Part shown: positions 8,936 through 17,566 of the stretch, piece after piece
Layout of the letters: each line of letters starts with the position of its first letter
Position numbering within the stretch: the first letter of the stretch is position 1
Assembly (NCBI GenBank): GCA_023443865.1
Contig: JAEZST010000022.1
Span: 992,001 to 1,056,000, forward strand
Origin: Spirochaetota bacterium
Lineage (GTDB): Bacteria; Spirochaetota; Spirochaetia; Treponematales; Treponemataceae
Length of the DNA: 64,000 nucleotides
Direction: 5' to 3'
The notes under the pieces: generated by a model
Told to the model about the DNA's origin: nothing
What the model saw: the letters and a program-made list of their open reading frames with translations, nothing else
Database searches by the model: none
Program-made: the position numbers and the translations under genes

Positions 8936-10323
8936 TGAGATCGCTTTATTCCGGCGTGTCCGGAATGCAGAACCACCAGACGCGCATGGACGTGATCGGC
9001 AACAATATTTCCAACGTGAACACCACGGGCTTCAAGCGCGGCCGGGTGAACTTCCAGGATCTCCTTTCCCAGCAGATGTCGGGCGCGGCGAAACCCACCG
9101 ACGAGCTCGGCGGCGTTAACCCGAAGGAAGTCGGGCTCGGAATGAACATCGCGAGCATCGATACCATCTTCACCCAGGGCTCGCTGCAGACCACGGGCGT
9201 GCAGACCGACATCGCGATTCAGGGAAACGGCTTTTTCATCGAAAAACAGGGCGAAAAGACCTACTTTACCCGCGCGGGAAACTTTGGGCTCGATTCTGAC
9301 GGCCTTCTCGTGAATCCCGGCAACGGCATGCGCGTGCAGGGCTGGATGGCCCGCGACGTGGACGGCCAGCAGATTCTCAATACGTCCGCGCAAACCGAGG
9401 ACCTCCGCATTCCCGTGGGCTCCAAGATTTCCGCCAAGGAAACCGCGACGGTAAACTACCGCTGTAACCTCGACAAGCGCACCCCGGAAATAGCCGAAGG
9501 GGCTTCTCAAGCCGATATCCTCAAGTCTACCTGGGGCACCGATTTCCAGGTCTACGACAGCTTCGGACAGCAGCATACCCTGAACGTGTCCTTTACCCGC
9601 GTGCCGGGAACCAATAACCAGTGGGACGCAACCGTGACCGTGGACCCAACGCAGGCCGACGCCACGGCTACCCGCGTCGGCGTGGGCACCACCGACGGCA
9701 CCACCAACACATTCCGCGTGACCTTCGACAACCTGGGCCACCTGTCGGGTATCGTGGACTCCGCCGGAAACGTGTCGCCCGCCACGGGCACCGTCATGCT
9801 CCAGGCGTCCTACAACGTGCTCGCGGCCAATCCCGACGAGAACGGCGCGCCTACCCGCCATACCTTTAACCTGAACCTCGGGCAGATCGGCAGTACCGAT
9901 AACACCATCACCCAGTTCGCCGAGAAAAGCTCCACCAAGGCCTTCGAGCAGGACGGGTACGCCATGGGATACCTCGAGAACTTCAAGATCGACCAGTCCG
10001 GCGTCATCACCGGCGTGTACTCCAACGGAACGAACCGCACCATAGGCCAGATCGCCATGGCGAGCTTCACGAATCCCGGCGGACTCGAAAAGGCCGGAGA
10101 GAACACCTACGTACGGTCAAACAACTCGGGGCTTCCCGACGTGAGCGTGTCCGGCGTGGCGGGGAAGGGCAAGCTGATCGCGGGCGCCCTGGAAATGAGC
10201 AACGTGGACCTTACCGAGCAGTTTACCGACATGATCGTCACGCAGCGCGGGTTCCAGGCAAGCTCCAAGACCATCCAGACTTCCGACACGATGCTGGATA
10301 CCGTGTTGAATCTGAAGCGTTAA
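8932..10323 (+). CDS. flgE: Flagellar hook protein FlgE
   Basis: 463 residues from ATG 8932 (a second ATG follows at 8935). N-terminal rod motif [20 protein letters not shown] and C-terminal motif [19 protein letters not shown] are the typical FlgE ends that form the hook core; the middle is the outer domain. Counting from the first Met, Lys165 (in PVGSK) and Cys178 (in NYRCNLDKR) fall at the positions reported for the self-catalysed lysinoalanine cross-link of Treponema denticola hooks, which makes spirochaete hooks resistant to dissociation. The gene is coupled to flgD upstream and followed by a pair of GC-rich hairpins before flbD. Confidence 0.95.
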   Translation: MMRSLYSGVSGMQNHQTRMDVIGNNISNVNTTGFKRGRVNFQDLLSQQMSGAAKPTDELGGVNPKEVGLGMNIASIDTIFTQGSLQTTGVQTDIAIQGNGFFIEKQGEKTYFTRAGNFGLDSDGLLVNPGNGMRVQGWMARDVDGQQILNTSAQTEDLRIPVGSKISAKETATVNYRCNLDKRTPEIAEGASQADILKSTWGTDFQVYDSFGQQHTLNVSFTRVPGTNNQWDATVTVDPTQADATATRVGVGTTDGTTNTFRVTFDNLGHLSGIVDSAGNVSPATGTVMLQASYNVLAANPDENGAPTRHTFNLNLGQIGSTDNTITQFAEKSSTKAFEQDGYAMGYLENFKIDQSGVITGVYSNGTNRTIGQIAMASFTNPGGLEKAGENTYVRSNNSGLPDVSVSGVAGKGKLIAGALEMSNVDLTEQFTDMIVTQRGFQASSKTIQTSDTMLDTVLNLKR

Positions 10324-10344
10324 TAGGATAGTATCTTAAGACAT

Positions 10345-10385
10345 GCCCCCCCGTTCGGGGGGCGGCCCGCCTAACGGCGGGCGGC
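10345..10385 (+). promoter_or_regulatory. Twin GC-rich hairpins between flgE and flbD
   Basis: Two adjacent stem-loops: a C6/G6 stem with loop GTTC (10347-10362) and GCCCGCC/GGCGGGC with loop TAAC (10365-10382). Neither is followed by a T-run, so they are unlikely to be a simple intrinsic terminator. They could be a processing or stability element, or partial attenuator, separating abundant hook protein from low-copy stator genes. Confidence 0.65.
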
Positions 10386-10413
10386 TTGATCGGTAATCGG
10401 GGGGAATAAAGGC

Positions 10414-10611
10414 ATGATAGCGATTACGCAATTGAACGGTCGGCAATACTGGATAAATCCCCATCAGATCGAATCCATAGAAGCCAATCCCGACGTGACC
10501 CTGAATATGCTTTCGGGTAAACACGTTATCGTGCGCGAAACCCCTGAGCAATTGATCGCGCGGATTATCGAATACCGCAAGCAAATCGGCGCATTCAAAA
10601 ACGAGGAGTGA
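10414..10611 (+). CDS. flbD: FlbD family flagellar protein
   Basis: A 65-residue protein, the normal length for the small FlbD family found between flgE and motA in spirochaetes and several other phyla. Typical pattern: MIAITQLNGRQYWINPHQIE at the N-terminus and ETPEQLIARIIEYRK near the C-terminus. It has no known catalytic role; in other bacteria a member of this family is linked to swarming motility. A G-run RBS (10399-10404) precedes ATG 10414. It is followed 6 bases later by motA, with an RBS (GAGG) inside its last codons. Confidence 0.88.
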   Translation: MIAITQLNGRQYWINPHQIESIEANPDVTLNMLSGKHVIVRETPEQLIARIIEYRKQIGAFKNEE

Positions 10612-10617
10612 CAGGCA

Positions 10618-11397
10618 ATGGATATAGCATCGTTAATCGGCGTGTTCGGGGGCCTCGGCGTCATTATATTCGGCGCGTTCATGAGCGGTTCCCTCGGCGG
10701 CCTGATCGATATACCCTCGGTACTCATCACCATCGGCGGTTCGTACGCCTGTCTCTACCTTACCTATCCCCTCACGCAGGCGATCGGCATTATCAGCGTT
10801 ATGGGCCGGGCCTTCCGGATCTGGGATTTCGGCGAGAAGGCAATCGTTCAGCGGTTGGTATCCTTTTCCGAGAAAGCCCGCCGCGAGGGAATCCTCGCCC
10901 TTGAAGAAGAAATTCAGGACCTGGACGACGACTTCATGCGGAGCGGTCTCCGTCTCGTGGTAGACGGCACCGACGGAGAGGTAATCCGGACCCTTATGGA
11001 AAACGAGCTGAGCCAGATGGAAGGCCGCCACATGACCTGGATTTCCGTCGTGAACGCGTGGGCGACCCTCGCGCCCGGCTTCGGCATGTTGGGTACGGTT
11101 ATCGGCCTTATCGGTATGTTGAACAACCTCGAAGACAAAAGCTCCCTGGGACCGAACATGGCCGTGGCCCTCGTCACCACCCTGTACGGCTCGATCATGC
11201 AAAACTGGATGCTCGTTCCGATCTCGGGAAAGCTCGGCTACCATAACAACATGGAAGTAAAGGCCCGGGAAATGGTAATCGAGGGAGTGCTTTCGATTCA
11301 GGCCGGCGATAACCCCCGCATTCTGGCGCAAAAGCTCCTTACCTATCTGTCGCCCCGCGATCGGAAGGCCATCGAGTCCGACGTGCTCAAGGACTGA
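10618..11397 (+). CDS. motA: Flagellar stator protein MotA
   Basis: 259 residues with four membrane helices (about 5-25, 33-55, 145-170, 180-200), the standard MotA/TolQ/ExbB layout and length. The segment [20 protein letters not shown] carries the conserved proline near the ion channel, and the cytoplasmic loop carries [10 protein letters not shown], the charged region that contacts FliG. MotA and MotB form the 5:2 ion-driven stator that turns the rotor. The gene abuts motB (two bases apart). Confidence 0.96.
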   Translation: MDIASLIGVFGGLGVIIFGAFMSGSLGGLIDIPSVLITIGGSYACLYLTYPLTQAIGIISVMGRAFRIWDFGEKAIVQRLVSFSEKARREGILALEEEIQDLDDDFMRSGLRLVVDGTDGEVIRTLMENELSQMEGRHMTWISVVNAWATLAPGFGMLGTVIGLIGMLNNLEDKSSLGPNMAVALVTTLYGSIMQNWMLVPISGKLGYHNNMEVKAREMVIEGVLSIQAGDNPRILAQKLLTYLSPRDRKAIESDVLKD

Positions 11398-11399
11398 CC

Positions 11400-12116
11400 A
11401 TGGCAAAAAAGAAGCGGGAGGCCCAGGCAGCCGGTTCCGGCTGGCTCAATACGTACGCCGACATGGTTACCCTCATGATGTGCTTCTTCGTCATGCTTTA
11501 CGACCCGTCGGAAGTGGATATAACGCAGCTCGCCACCATGACGGCCTCTATCCAGGGCGAGCCGACCGGCGGCGGACAGTCCCTGGCGGCGGGGCGACTT
11601 GCCGACCTGGGAAATACCATCAATTCGATGCCGTCCATGGAAAAGGGGAAAAATCTCGGCTTGGCCGTTAAAAAGGCTATTAGCGTTTTCGCGCCTGAAA
11701 TAAAGACCAACAAGATAACCATCTCAAGCGACGAGCGCGGCTTGGTCATTACCCTCGCCGCCGACGCCTTTTTTAAGGAAGCGAGCGCGGAGCTCAACCT
11801 GGACGAAACGCGGGACTCCCTGCTCAGGATCGCGCAATTTTTGGCGGACAAAGAACTGTCCGGCCGCAGGTTCAGGATCGAGGGGCATACGGACAACGGC
11901 TCCACGGACCCTGCCCAATGGCCAAGTAACTGGGAACTCTCCACGGCCCGGGCGAACAACGTGCTCCATTACCTGACCGATTTCGGCGCGGACGAGCAGC
12001 GTTTCTCGGTAGCCGGTTACGCCGATACCCGGCCCATGTACTCCAACGACACGGAGGAAGGCCGGGCCTACAACCGGCGCGTGGACATAATTATTCTGGA
12101 CGAAGGACATTTTTAA
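11400..12116 (+). CDS. motB: Flagellar stator protein MotB
   Basis: 238 residues: a short cytoplasmic N-terminus, one membrane helix with the ion-binding aspartate in [18 protein letters not shown] (Asp21), a plug/linker region, and an OmpA-like peptidoglycan-binding domain at about 110-235 ([14 protein letters not shown] and [12 protein letters not shown]). It anchors the stator to the cell wall. Carrying Asp in a YAD motif, it fits a proton- or sodium-driven stator; which ion cannot be told. A 30-base gap separates it from fliL. Confidence 0.95.
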   Translation: MAKKKREAQAAGSGWLNTYADMVTLMMCFFVMLYDPSEVDITQLATMTASIQGEPTGGGQSLAAGRLADLGNTINSMPSMEKGKNLGLAVKKAISVFAPEIKTNKITISSDERGLVITLAADAFFKEASAELNLDETRDSLLRIAQFLADKELSGRRFRIEGHTDNGSTDPAQWPSNWELSTARANNVLHYLTDFGADEQRFSVAGYADTRPMYSNDTEEGRAYNRRVDIIILDEGHF

Positions 12117-12146
12117 TGATACTATCGTTGGAAAAGGATTTGCCCT

Positions 12147-12689
12147 ATGGATGATCAGGACGACATCAATCTCGAAGGCGGCGACGCGGGTTCTGCCGAA
12201 GGCGGGAAGCGAGGCGGCGGGCCGGGGTTGATACCCCAGCTGCTTAAGTGGGTAGCGATCGTACTCGGCGCCCTCATCTTCATCGTGACGATAGTCGTGG
12301 TTACGGTGAACGTCATGGGCGGTACGGGAAAAACCCAAACGGCCATTCCCGTTTCCGAAGAGTACCAAGGCGTGCGCGAAGTCCTGTCTTATTACCAGGC
12401 CATCGGCGCCATCCAGACGCGGACGATCGATCAGAACCCCGCCTCGGTGGTAGTCGATATCGCCCTGGGATACACCTTCGACGACAAGGCCACCCCGACG
12501 GAACTTTCCGCGCGCATCGTCGAGCTCAAGGATTTTCTCCGCTCATTCTTCCACGGAAAGACCGCCGCGGAACTGCGAAACGAGGACAAGATTAAAATCG
12601 AGATCCGCAATTACATTAACGATAACATACTCTCAAAGTCCAAGATCAAGGACGTCCGGTTTACCCGATACGAGATCGTAGAGCAGTAA
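12147..12689 (+). CDS. fliL: Flagellar basal-body associated protein FliL
   Basis: 180 residues with an acidic/glycine-rich cytoplasmic N-terminus, one membrane helix (about 35-58: WVAIVLGALIFIVTIVVVTV) and a periplasmic domain with VVDIALGYTF and the C-terminal IEIRNYINDNILSKSKIKDV, typical of FliL. It surrounds the stator and supports torque; in Borrelia its loss changes flagellar orientation and stator assembly. RBS AAAAGGA lies upstream of ATG 12147. fliM follows after two bases. Confidence 0.92.
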   Translation: MDDQDDINLEGGDAGSAEGGKRGGGPGLIPQLLKWVAIVLGALIFIVTIVVVTVNVMGGTGKTQTAIPVSEEYQGVREVLSYYQAIGAIQTRTIDQNPASVVVDIALGYTFDDKATPTELSARIVELKDFLRSFFHGKTAAELRNEDKIKIEIRNYINDNILSKSKIKDVRFTRYEIVEQ

Positions 12690-12691
12690 CC

Positions 12692-13726
12692 ATGACAGAA
12701 GTTCTTTCGCAGGACGAAATAGACCAGCTTCTCACCGCGATCAGCGCCGGAGATACGGAAACCGAGGATTTTCGGCCCGTTAACGACACGCGCAAGATCA
12801 AGATTTACGATTTCAAGCGGCCGGACAAATTCTCGAAGGAACAAATCCGCACGGTTTCGATCATGCACGAAACCTTCGCCCGACTGACGACCACCTCCCT
12901 GTCGGCCCAGTTGCGGAGCATGGTTCACGTGCACGTAGCCTCGGTCGACCAGCTTACCTACGAGGAATTTATCCGGTCCATCCCGACCCCAACGACGCTC
13001 GCGGTCATCAATATGGATCCCCTGAAGGGAAACGCGATTCTCGAGATCGACCCCTCGGTCACTTTCTCCATCATCGACCGACTCTTCGGCGGCACGGGCC
13101 AGGGAACCAAGGTTCAGCGCGACCTTACGGACATCGAGCAGTCCGTAATGGAAGGCATCATCGTGCGTATCCTCGCAAACATGCGAGAGGCCTGGACCCA
13201 GGTGATCGACCTCAGGCCCCGCCTGGGCCAGATAGAAACGAATCCCCAATTCGCCCAGATCGTTCCCCCCTCGGAAATGGTCGTTCTCGTCACCCTGGAA
13301 ACCAAGGTCGGCGAGGAAGAGGGCATGATGAATTTTTGCATCCCGTACATCACCATCGAGCCCATCATTTCCAAGCTGTCGAGCCAGTTTTGGTTTTCAT
13401 CGGTACGGAGAAGCTCTACCACCCAATACATGGGGGTTCTCAAGGAAAAGCTTTCGTCGGTGGACATGGACGTGGTCGCGGAAATCGGCACCATAAACCT
13501 TCCGGTGCGCGACGTGCTCAACCTTCGGCTGGGCGACGTGGTACGCCTTTCCAACGTGCGGGTAGGGGACCCCTTCACGCTGAGCGTGGGCAACAAAAAG
13601 AAGTTCCTATGCCAGGCCGGCGTTATCGGAAAGAAGGTAGCCGTTCAGGTGCTTAAGAAAATCGCCGATATTGAAGCGGAAGAGTTTGAAGAGTTGTCAG
13701 TAGAAGGAGACGAGGCATATGAGTGA
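12692..13726 (+). CDS. fliM: Flagellar motor switch protein FliM
   Basis: 344 residues. The N-terminal CheY-P binding motif is present (VLSQDEIDQLLTAISAGD, residues 4-21), followed by the CheC-like middle domain (about 45-240, with LAVINMDPLKGNAILEIDPS and LFGGTGQG) and the C-terminal SpoA/FliN-like domain (about 250-335, GTINLPVRDVLNLRLGDVVR). FliM joins FliG to the C-ring and receives the chemotaxis signal. Its last eight bases overlap the start of fliY. Confidence 0.96.
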   Translation: MTEVLSQDEIDQLLTAISAGDTETEDFRPVNDTRKIKIYDFKRPDKFSKEQIRTVSIMHETFARLTTTSLSAQLRSMVHVHVASVDQLTYEEFIRSIPTPTTLAVINMDPLKGNAILEIDPSVTFSIIDRLFGGTGQGTKVQRDLTDIEQSVMEGIIVRILANMREAWTQVIDLRPRLGQIETNPQFAQIVPPSEMVVLVTLETKVGEEEGMMNFCIPYITIEPIISKLSSQFWFSSVRRSSTTQYMGVLKEKLSSVDMDVVAEIGTINLPVRDVLNLRLGDVVRLSNVRVGDPFTLSVGNKKKFLCQAGVIGKKVAVQVLKKIADIEAEEFEELSVEGDEAYE

Positions 13727-14924
13727 CGGTTCCATTTCCCAGGACGAGATTGACGCCCTCTTGGCAGGCGTCGACATGGGTGGAATGGGCGCCGCGCAAT
13801 CGGCCCCTTCATCGGCAATGAGCGACGCCCAACAGGGCGCCGTAAAAACGTTTATTTCGGGAAATATCCCCGGCCTCAAATCGAATCTGGACTCCATGAC
13901 CGGTTCTTCGGTCGAAATCGGCAGCCCCTCGGTCGAGATCATGAAGCGCGACGGCTTTTTGCGGAAAATTCCGGAAATGGTGGTCGGTACCGTGATCGAC
14001 TTCAGCGCGGCCCTTCCCGCAGATCACCTTTTCGTGCTGGCACCCGAATTCGCGCAGAAAATCGTGAGCCTCGTGAACAACGAAGCCAACGCCGAACTCG
14101 ACGACATGTCCCTCTCGGTCATCAGCGAAACCGTATCCCAACACGTGGGCATTGAGCTTACGGCACTCGAAAAGGCCGGCTTCAAGGGCGTCGCGAACAA
14201 TCCCGCGGAATCGGTGCACGTGCCGAAGGCCATGATCCGCTTCCCCCAACAGGATTTCGCCGTCATTACCTATCCGGTAAGCCTTGACGGCACCGCCTTC
14301 TCCCTCTGGGAGATCATGCAGCTCCAGGCGGCGACCGAAATCGCCGGGGCCTTCGGGGCAAAGCAGGAATCCGCGGGTTCCGCCATGGACCCCATGGCGA
14401 TGATGGGCGGCGGCATGAATATGAACGGCATGAACATGGGTTCCATGGGCGGCGGCATGAATTCAGGCGCCATGGGCCAGATGGGCGGCATGGGCCAGAT
14501 GGGTCAGATGGGTCAGATGGGCGGTATGAACATGGGCGGCATGGGGCAGATGGGCGGTATGAACATGGGCCAAATGGGCGGCGGCATGGGACAGGTTATG
14601 GGCATGAATCCCAATGTCCAATCAGTGCAATTCCCGAGCCTGCAGCTTGGCAACATGTCCATGGAACAGGGCAATATCGGCCTTATCATGGACGTATACA
14701 TGGAAATGACCGTAGAGCTCGGCCGTACCAGAAAGGTCATCAAGGAAATCCTCGGCATGGGGGAGGGCACGATCATCGAGTTGGATAAGCTCGCCGGAGA
14801 GCCCGTGGATATTCTGGTAAATCACAAGCCGATCGCCAAGGGCGAAGTCGTGGTTATAGACGAGAATTTCGGCGTCCGCGTCACGGAGATCCTTTCGCCC
14901 GTGGAGCGGGTAAGCGATATGTAG
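13719..14924 (+). CDS. fliY: Flagellar motor switch phosphatase FliY (FliN/CheC type)
   Basis: 401 residues in three parts: a FliM-like N-terminal motif (SISQDEIDALLAGVD, residues 5-19), a CheC-like region at about 70-215 (ELDDMSLSVISETVSQHVG, phosphatase-type helix), and a C-terminal FliN/SpoA domain at about 310-398 (MTVELGRTRKVIKEILGMGE, GTIIELDKLAGEPVDILVN). A Met/Gly/Gln-rich linker (about 223-298) joins the last two. FliY forms the bottom of the C-ring and in Bacillus and relatives dephosphorylates CheY-P. The E..N signature in the CheC helix is partly kept (SETVSQHVG), so activity is uncertain. Confidence 0.92.
   Translation: MSDGSISQDEIDALLAGVDMGGMGAAQSAPSSAMSDAQQGAVKTFISGNIPGLKSNLDSMTGSSVEIGSPSVEIMKRDGFLRKIPEMVVGTVIDFSAALPADHLFVLAPEFAQKIVSLVNNEANAELDDMSLSVISETVSQHVGIELTALEKAGFKGVANNPAESVHVPKAMIRFPQQDFAVITYPVSLDGTAFSLWEIMQLQAATEIAGAFGAKQESAGSAMDPMAMMGGGMNMNGMNMGSMGGGMNSGAMGQMGGMGQMGQMGQMGGMNMGGMGQMGGMNMGQMGGGMGQVMGMNPNVQSVQFPSLQLGNMSMEQGNIGLIMDVYMEMTVELGRTRKVIKEILGMGEGTIIELDKLAGEPVDILVNHKPIAKGEVVVIDENFGVRVTEILSPVERVSDM
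14385..14611 (+). repeat. Degenerate Met/Gly/Gln repeat in the FliY linker
   Basis: About 75 codons made almost only of Met, Gly, Gln and Asn, with recurring GQMGGM and NMGGM units and about 26 methionines. At DNA level it is a degenerate ATGGGC-type repeat and is a likely site of replication slippage. It sits between the CheC-like and FliN domains of fliY and remains in frame. Confidence 0.85.
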
Positions 14925-14962
14925 GTACGCATAAGAAAAGACGAATAACGGGGTGGGGGAAC

Positions 14963-15652
14963 ATGACGATATTCTCTAAAAAATACTTCAGGGCGGGCGC
15001 ATTGGCGCTCGCGTTCTCGTTAATGGGCTTTCAGGCCTTGGGGCAAAACGCCCAGCCCGGAGTTTCGGTCCCGCCGACCGATCCCGAAATCGCCGTTCAG
15101 GCGGTGACCGACGAAACCGCCCTTCCCATCGGAGACGCGCCCGCGGCCGCCGATAATAAAGACGGCTCCGCGCCTTCCACGCTCTTTTCGCTCATACGCG
15201 TGGTCCTCGTTTTGGCGCTTCTGTGCGCGGGCGTGTGGGGCATTATGGTTTTCCTGAGAAAATCCACGGGCGTGAACGTCGCGGACGACCCCTACCTGAA
15301 GTCCGTGGCGAATCTATCCCTGGGGCAAAACCGGTCCGCGCAAATCCTTTCGGTGGGTTCCCGGGCCTTCCTCGTCGGCATTACCGACCGTTCCGTGAAT
15401 TTGATCGCGGAGCTGGACGACCGGGAACTCATAGACGCGATGAATCTTGCCGCGGATAAAACCTCCTCCGCCGGGGTGGCCGGTTTTCAGGCCGTGCTTT
15501 CCTCGTTCCTCCCCGGCTTGTCAAAGCCGAAAAAAGGCCGCAGCGAGGCCTCCGCGGCGAATTTCGGCGCGGAATTGATCCGCAGGCAACGGGAACGACT
15601 GGCCAACGGCGGCTCCGCCGATTCGAACTCCGCCGAAGGGGAAAACCGATGA
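14963..15652 (+). CDS. fliO: Flagellar export apparatus protein FliO (FliZ)
   Basis: 229 residues with a cleavable-type N-terminal signal (about 1-27), a low-complexity Pro/Ala segment, one membrane helix at about 73-95 (LIRVVLVLALLCAGVWGIMVF), and the FliO domain after it (LSLGQNRSAQILSVGSRAFL). FliO is an accessory scaffold for building the FliP ring of the export gate. Spirochaete literature often calls this gene fliZ. A strong G-rich RBS (GGGGTGGGGG) precedes ATG 14963. Its end overlaps the fliP start (ATGA). Confidence 0.88.
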   Translation: MTIFSKKYFRAGALALAFSLMGFQALGQNAQPGVSVPPTDPEIAVQAVTDETALPIGDAPAAADNKDGSAPSTLFSLIRVVLVLALLCAGVWGIMVFLRKSTGVNVADDPYLKSVANLSLGQNRSAQILSVGSRAFLVGITDRSVNLIAELDDRELIDAMNLAADKTSSAGVAGFQAVLSSFLPGLSKPKKGRSEASAANFGAELIRRQRERLANGGSADSNSAEGENR

Positions 15653-16479
15653 AGCGGCCCCGACTCGCGAAAACGGCCGCGGTCTTTCTCCTTATACAGC
15701 TTCTCGCGCCGGCTTTCGCCGCGGCCCAGGCAGCCCAGGGCTTTCCCCAGGGCTCCGCCACCGGTACGACCTCGATAAACGCGAACCGCCAGGCGACGCG
15801 CATTCCCTTCATAAATTTCAATATCCGCGAGCCCCAGACGAATCAGGAAGTTGCCTTTTCGGTGCAAATGCTCCTGCTCCTTACCGTGCTTTCACTCGCG
15901 CCGAGCATTCTTCTCCTCACCACGAGCTTCCTGCGAATCTCAATCGTACTGGACTTCGTAAAACGAGCCCTATCGCTCCAACAGGTACCGCCTACCCAGG
16001 TACTCAACGGCATAGCCCTTTTCCTGAGCCTTTTTATCATGTGGCCAACGTTTACCGAGATCTACGAAAAATCGTTTAAGCCCCTATCCGAGGGCACCAT
16101 GAACGTCGAAAACGCCTGGACCGAGGCCGAAAAGCCGGTACGCCTGTTCATGTACCGCCAGATGGCCAACGACACCTCTTCCATCGCGCTGTTTATGTCC
16201 ATGGCGAAATTAGATAAACCCCGGACCCTCGCAGACGTTCCCACCCGGGTACTGATTCCCGCCTATATCCTTCACGAACTGACCGTCGCCTTCAAGATAG
16301 GCATCTTGCTCTATATACCGTTCATCATCGTGGATATGGTCGTCGCCAGCATCCTCATGTCCATGGGCATGATCATGCTGCCGCCGGTCCAGATATCCAT
16401 GCCGTTTAAGCTCATTCTGTTCATTTTGGTCGACGGCTGGGGATTGCTGACCCAGCAGTTATTCAATTCGTTCCTTTGA
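15649..16479 (+). CDS. fliP: Flagellar export gate protein FliP
   Basis: 276 residues with an N-terminal signal sequence (about 1-27) and four membrane helices. Conserved FliP blocks are LSLAPSILLLTTSFLRISIV near residue 85, the periplasmic loop, and IPAYILHELTVAFKIGILLY and VVASILMSMGMIMLPPVQIS near the C-terminus. Five FliP with FliQ and FliR make the export channel of the flagellar type III system. It overlaps fliO by four bases. Confidence 0.96.
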   Translation: MKRPRLAKTAAVFLLIQLLAPAFAAAQAAQGFPQGSATGTTSINANRQATRIPFINFNIREPQTNQEVAFSVQMLLLLTVLSLAPSILLLTTSFLRISIVLDFVKRALSLQQVPPTQVLNGIALFLSLFIMWPTFTEIYEKSFKPLSEGTMNVENAWTEAEKPVRLFMYRQMANDTSSIALFMSMAKLDKPRTLADVPTRVLIPAYILHELTVAFKIGILLYIPFIIVDMVVASILMSMGMIMLPPVQISMPFKLILFILVDGWGLLTQQLFNSFL

Positions 16480-16495
16480 TGGGAGGGGGTAGGAC

Positions 16496-16765
16496 ATGTC
16501 CATAGGAACCGTCGTGTCCCTGATGCGGGGCGGCGTTTTTCAGATTTTGCTCTTGGCCGCGCCTATTCTCGTGACCGCGCTGGTGGTTGGGCTCGTGGTC
16601 GCCATTATACAGGCCGCCACGTCGATCCAGGAACAAACGCTCACCTTCGTCCCGAAGATCATGGCGATATTGGGCGTGCTTGCCCTGCTGGGAGGGTGGA
16701 TGTTCACGTCGCTCCGCCAGTATACCCTCGGGATTTTCGAGCTTATCCCGCAAATGGTGCGTTAA
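16496..16765 (+). CDS. fliQ: Flagellar export gate protein FliQ
   Basis: 89 residues with two membrane helices, the exact family length. Typical sequence is LAAPILVTALVVGLVVAIIQ followed by ATSIQEQTLTFVPKI. Four copies surround the FliP/FliR gate. A strong RBS (GGGAGGGGG) lies ahead of ATG 16496, and fliR begins six bases after its stop. Confidence 0.96.
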   Translation: MSIGTVVSLMRGGVFQILLLAAPILVTALVVGLVVAIIQAATSIQEQTLTFVPKIMAILGVLALLGGWMFTSLRQYTLGIFELIPQMVR

Positions 16766-16771
16766 GGTTCC

Positions 16772-17566
16772 ATGAGCCCCTTTGACGATATCGTCGCGCG
16801 CGCGCCCATTTTCTTTCTTGCCGCCGCCAGGATTTTCGCGATTATCCTCACCACGCCGCTATTATCCATCCAGTCCGTGCCGAGAACGGCGAAAATCGCC
16901 CTGGCAGGCTCCATCGCGTTCTTGGTCATGCCGGAAACCTATCCCGGCGGCTGGAACGTCGATCCCTTTTCCCTTCAGTACGTTCTCTTGGTGATCGGCG
17001 AGGGAATGATCGGCGTGATCACGGGTTTTTTCATAAGCATGATATTCGCGTCCTTCAGTTCCGCCGGCCAGTTTTTTTCCTACCAAATGGGGTTCGGCGC
17101 CTCCGAAGTCTACGACGCCCTTGCCCAGATCGAGAATCCCTTGCTCGGGCAATATCTCAACCTGATCGCCATGCTCGTATTCGTGCAGATTAACGGCTTT
17201 CAAACCCTTTTCCTGGGCGGCATACTCCGCAGTTTCGAGAGCGTGAACTGTTTTTCCCTCGCGAACGCCAAGGGCGAATTTCTCTCATTTTTCCTTACGG
17301 GCCTTTCCGGCCTCTTTTTGAACGCCATGGTCATAGCCCTTCCGATCATCGGCACGCTTTTTTTGATTCACGTTTCAATGGGACTCCTATCCAAGGCGGC
17401 GCCGCAGATGAACCTGCTCTCCGAGGGTTTCCCCATCACCATCCTGGTTACCTTTTTCCTCCTCGTGGTCGCCATGCCCCTCATGATCAACCTTTTTACC
17501 CAGGTAATGGGCGACGGCTTTCAGGCCTTCGAGGACCTGCTCGCGAGAACGGGAAAGGCCCTATGA
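16772..17566 (+). CDS. fliR: Flagellar export gate protein FliR
   Basis: 264 residues with about six membrane helices, the usual FliR size. The conserved block [20 protein letters not shown] and [15 protein letters not shown] are present, and the C-terminal half has [19 protein letters not shown]. One FliR copy closes the export gate. It overlaps flhB by four bases, consistent with tight coupling; in some bacteria the two are fused. Confidence 0.96.
   Translation: MSPFDDIVARAPIFFLAAARIFAIILTTPLLSIQSVPRTAKIALAGSIAFLVMPETYPGGWNVDPFSLQYVLLVIGEGMIGVITGFFISMIFASFSSAGQFFSYQMGFGASEVYDALAQIENPLLGQYLNLIAMLVFVQINGFQTLFLGGILRSFESVNCFSLANAKGEFLSFFLTGLSGLFLNAMVIALPIIGTLFLIHVSMGLLSKAAPQMNLLSEGFPITILVTFFLLVVAMPLMINLFTQVMGDGFQAFEDLLARTGKAL

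Noticed and set aside
8527..9861. 444-residue open frame antisense to flgD and flgE
   Set aside because: Shadow of two well-recognised genes, His/Val/Gly-rich and without known domain.
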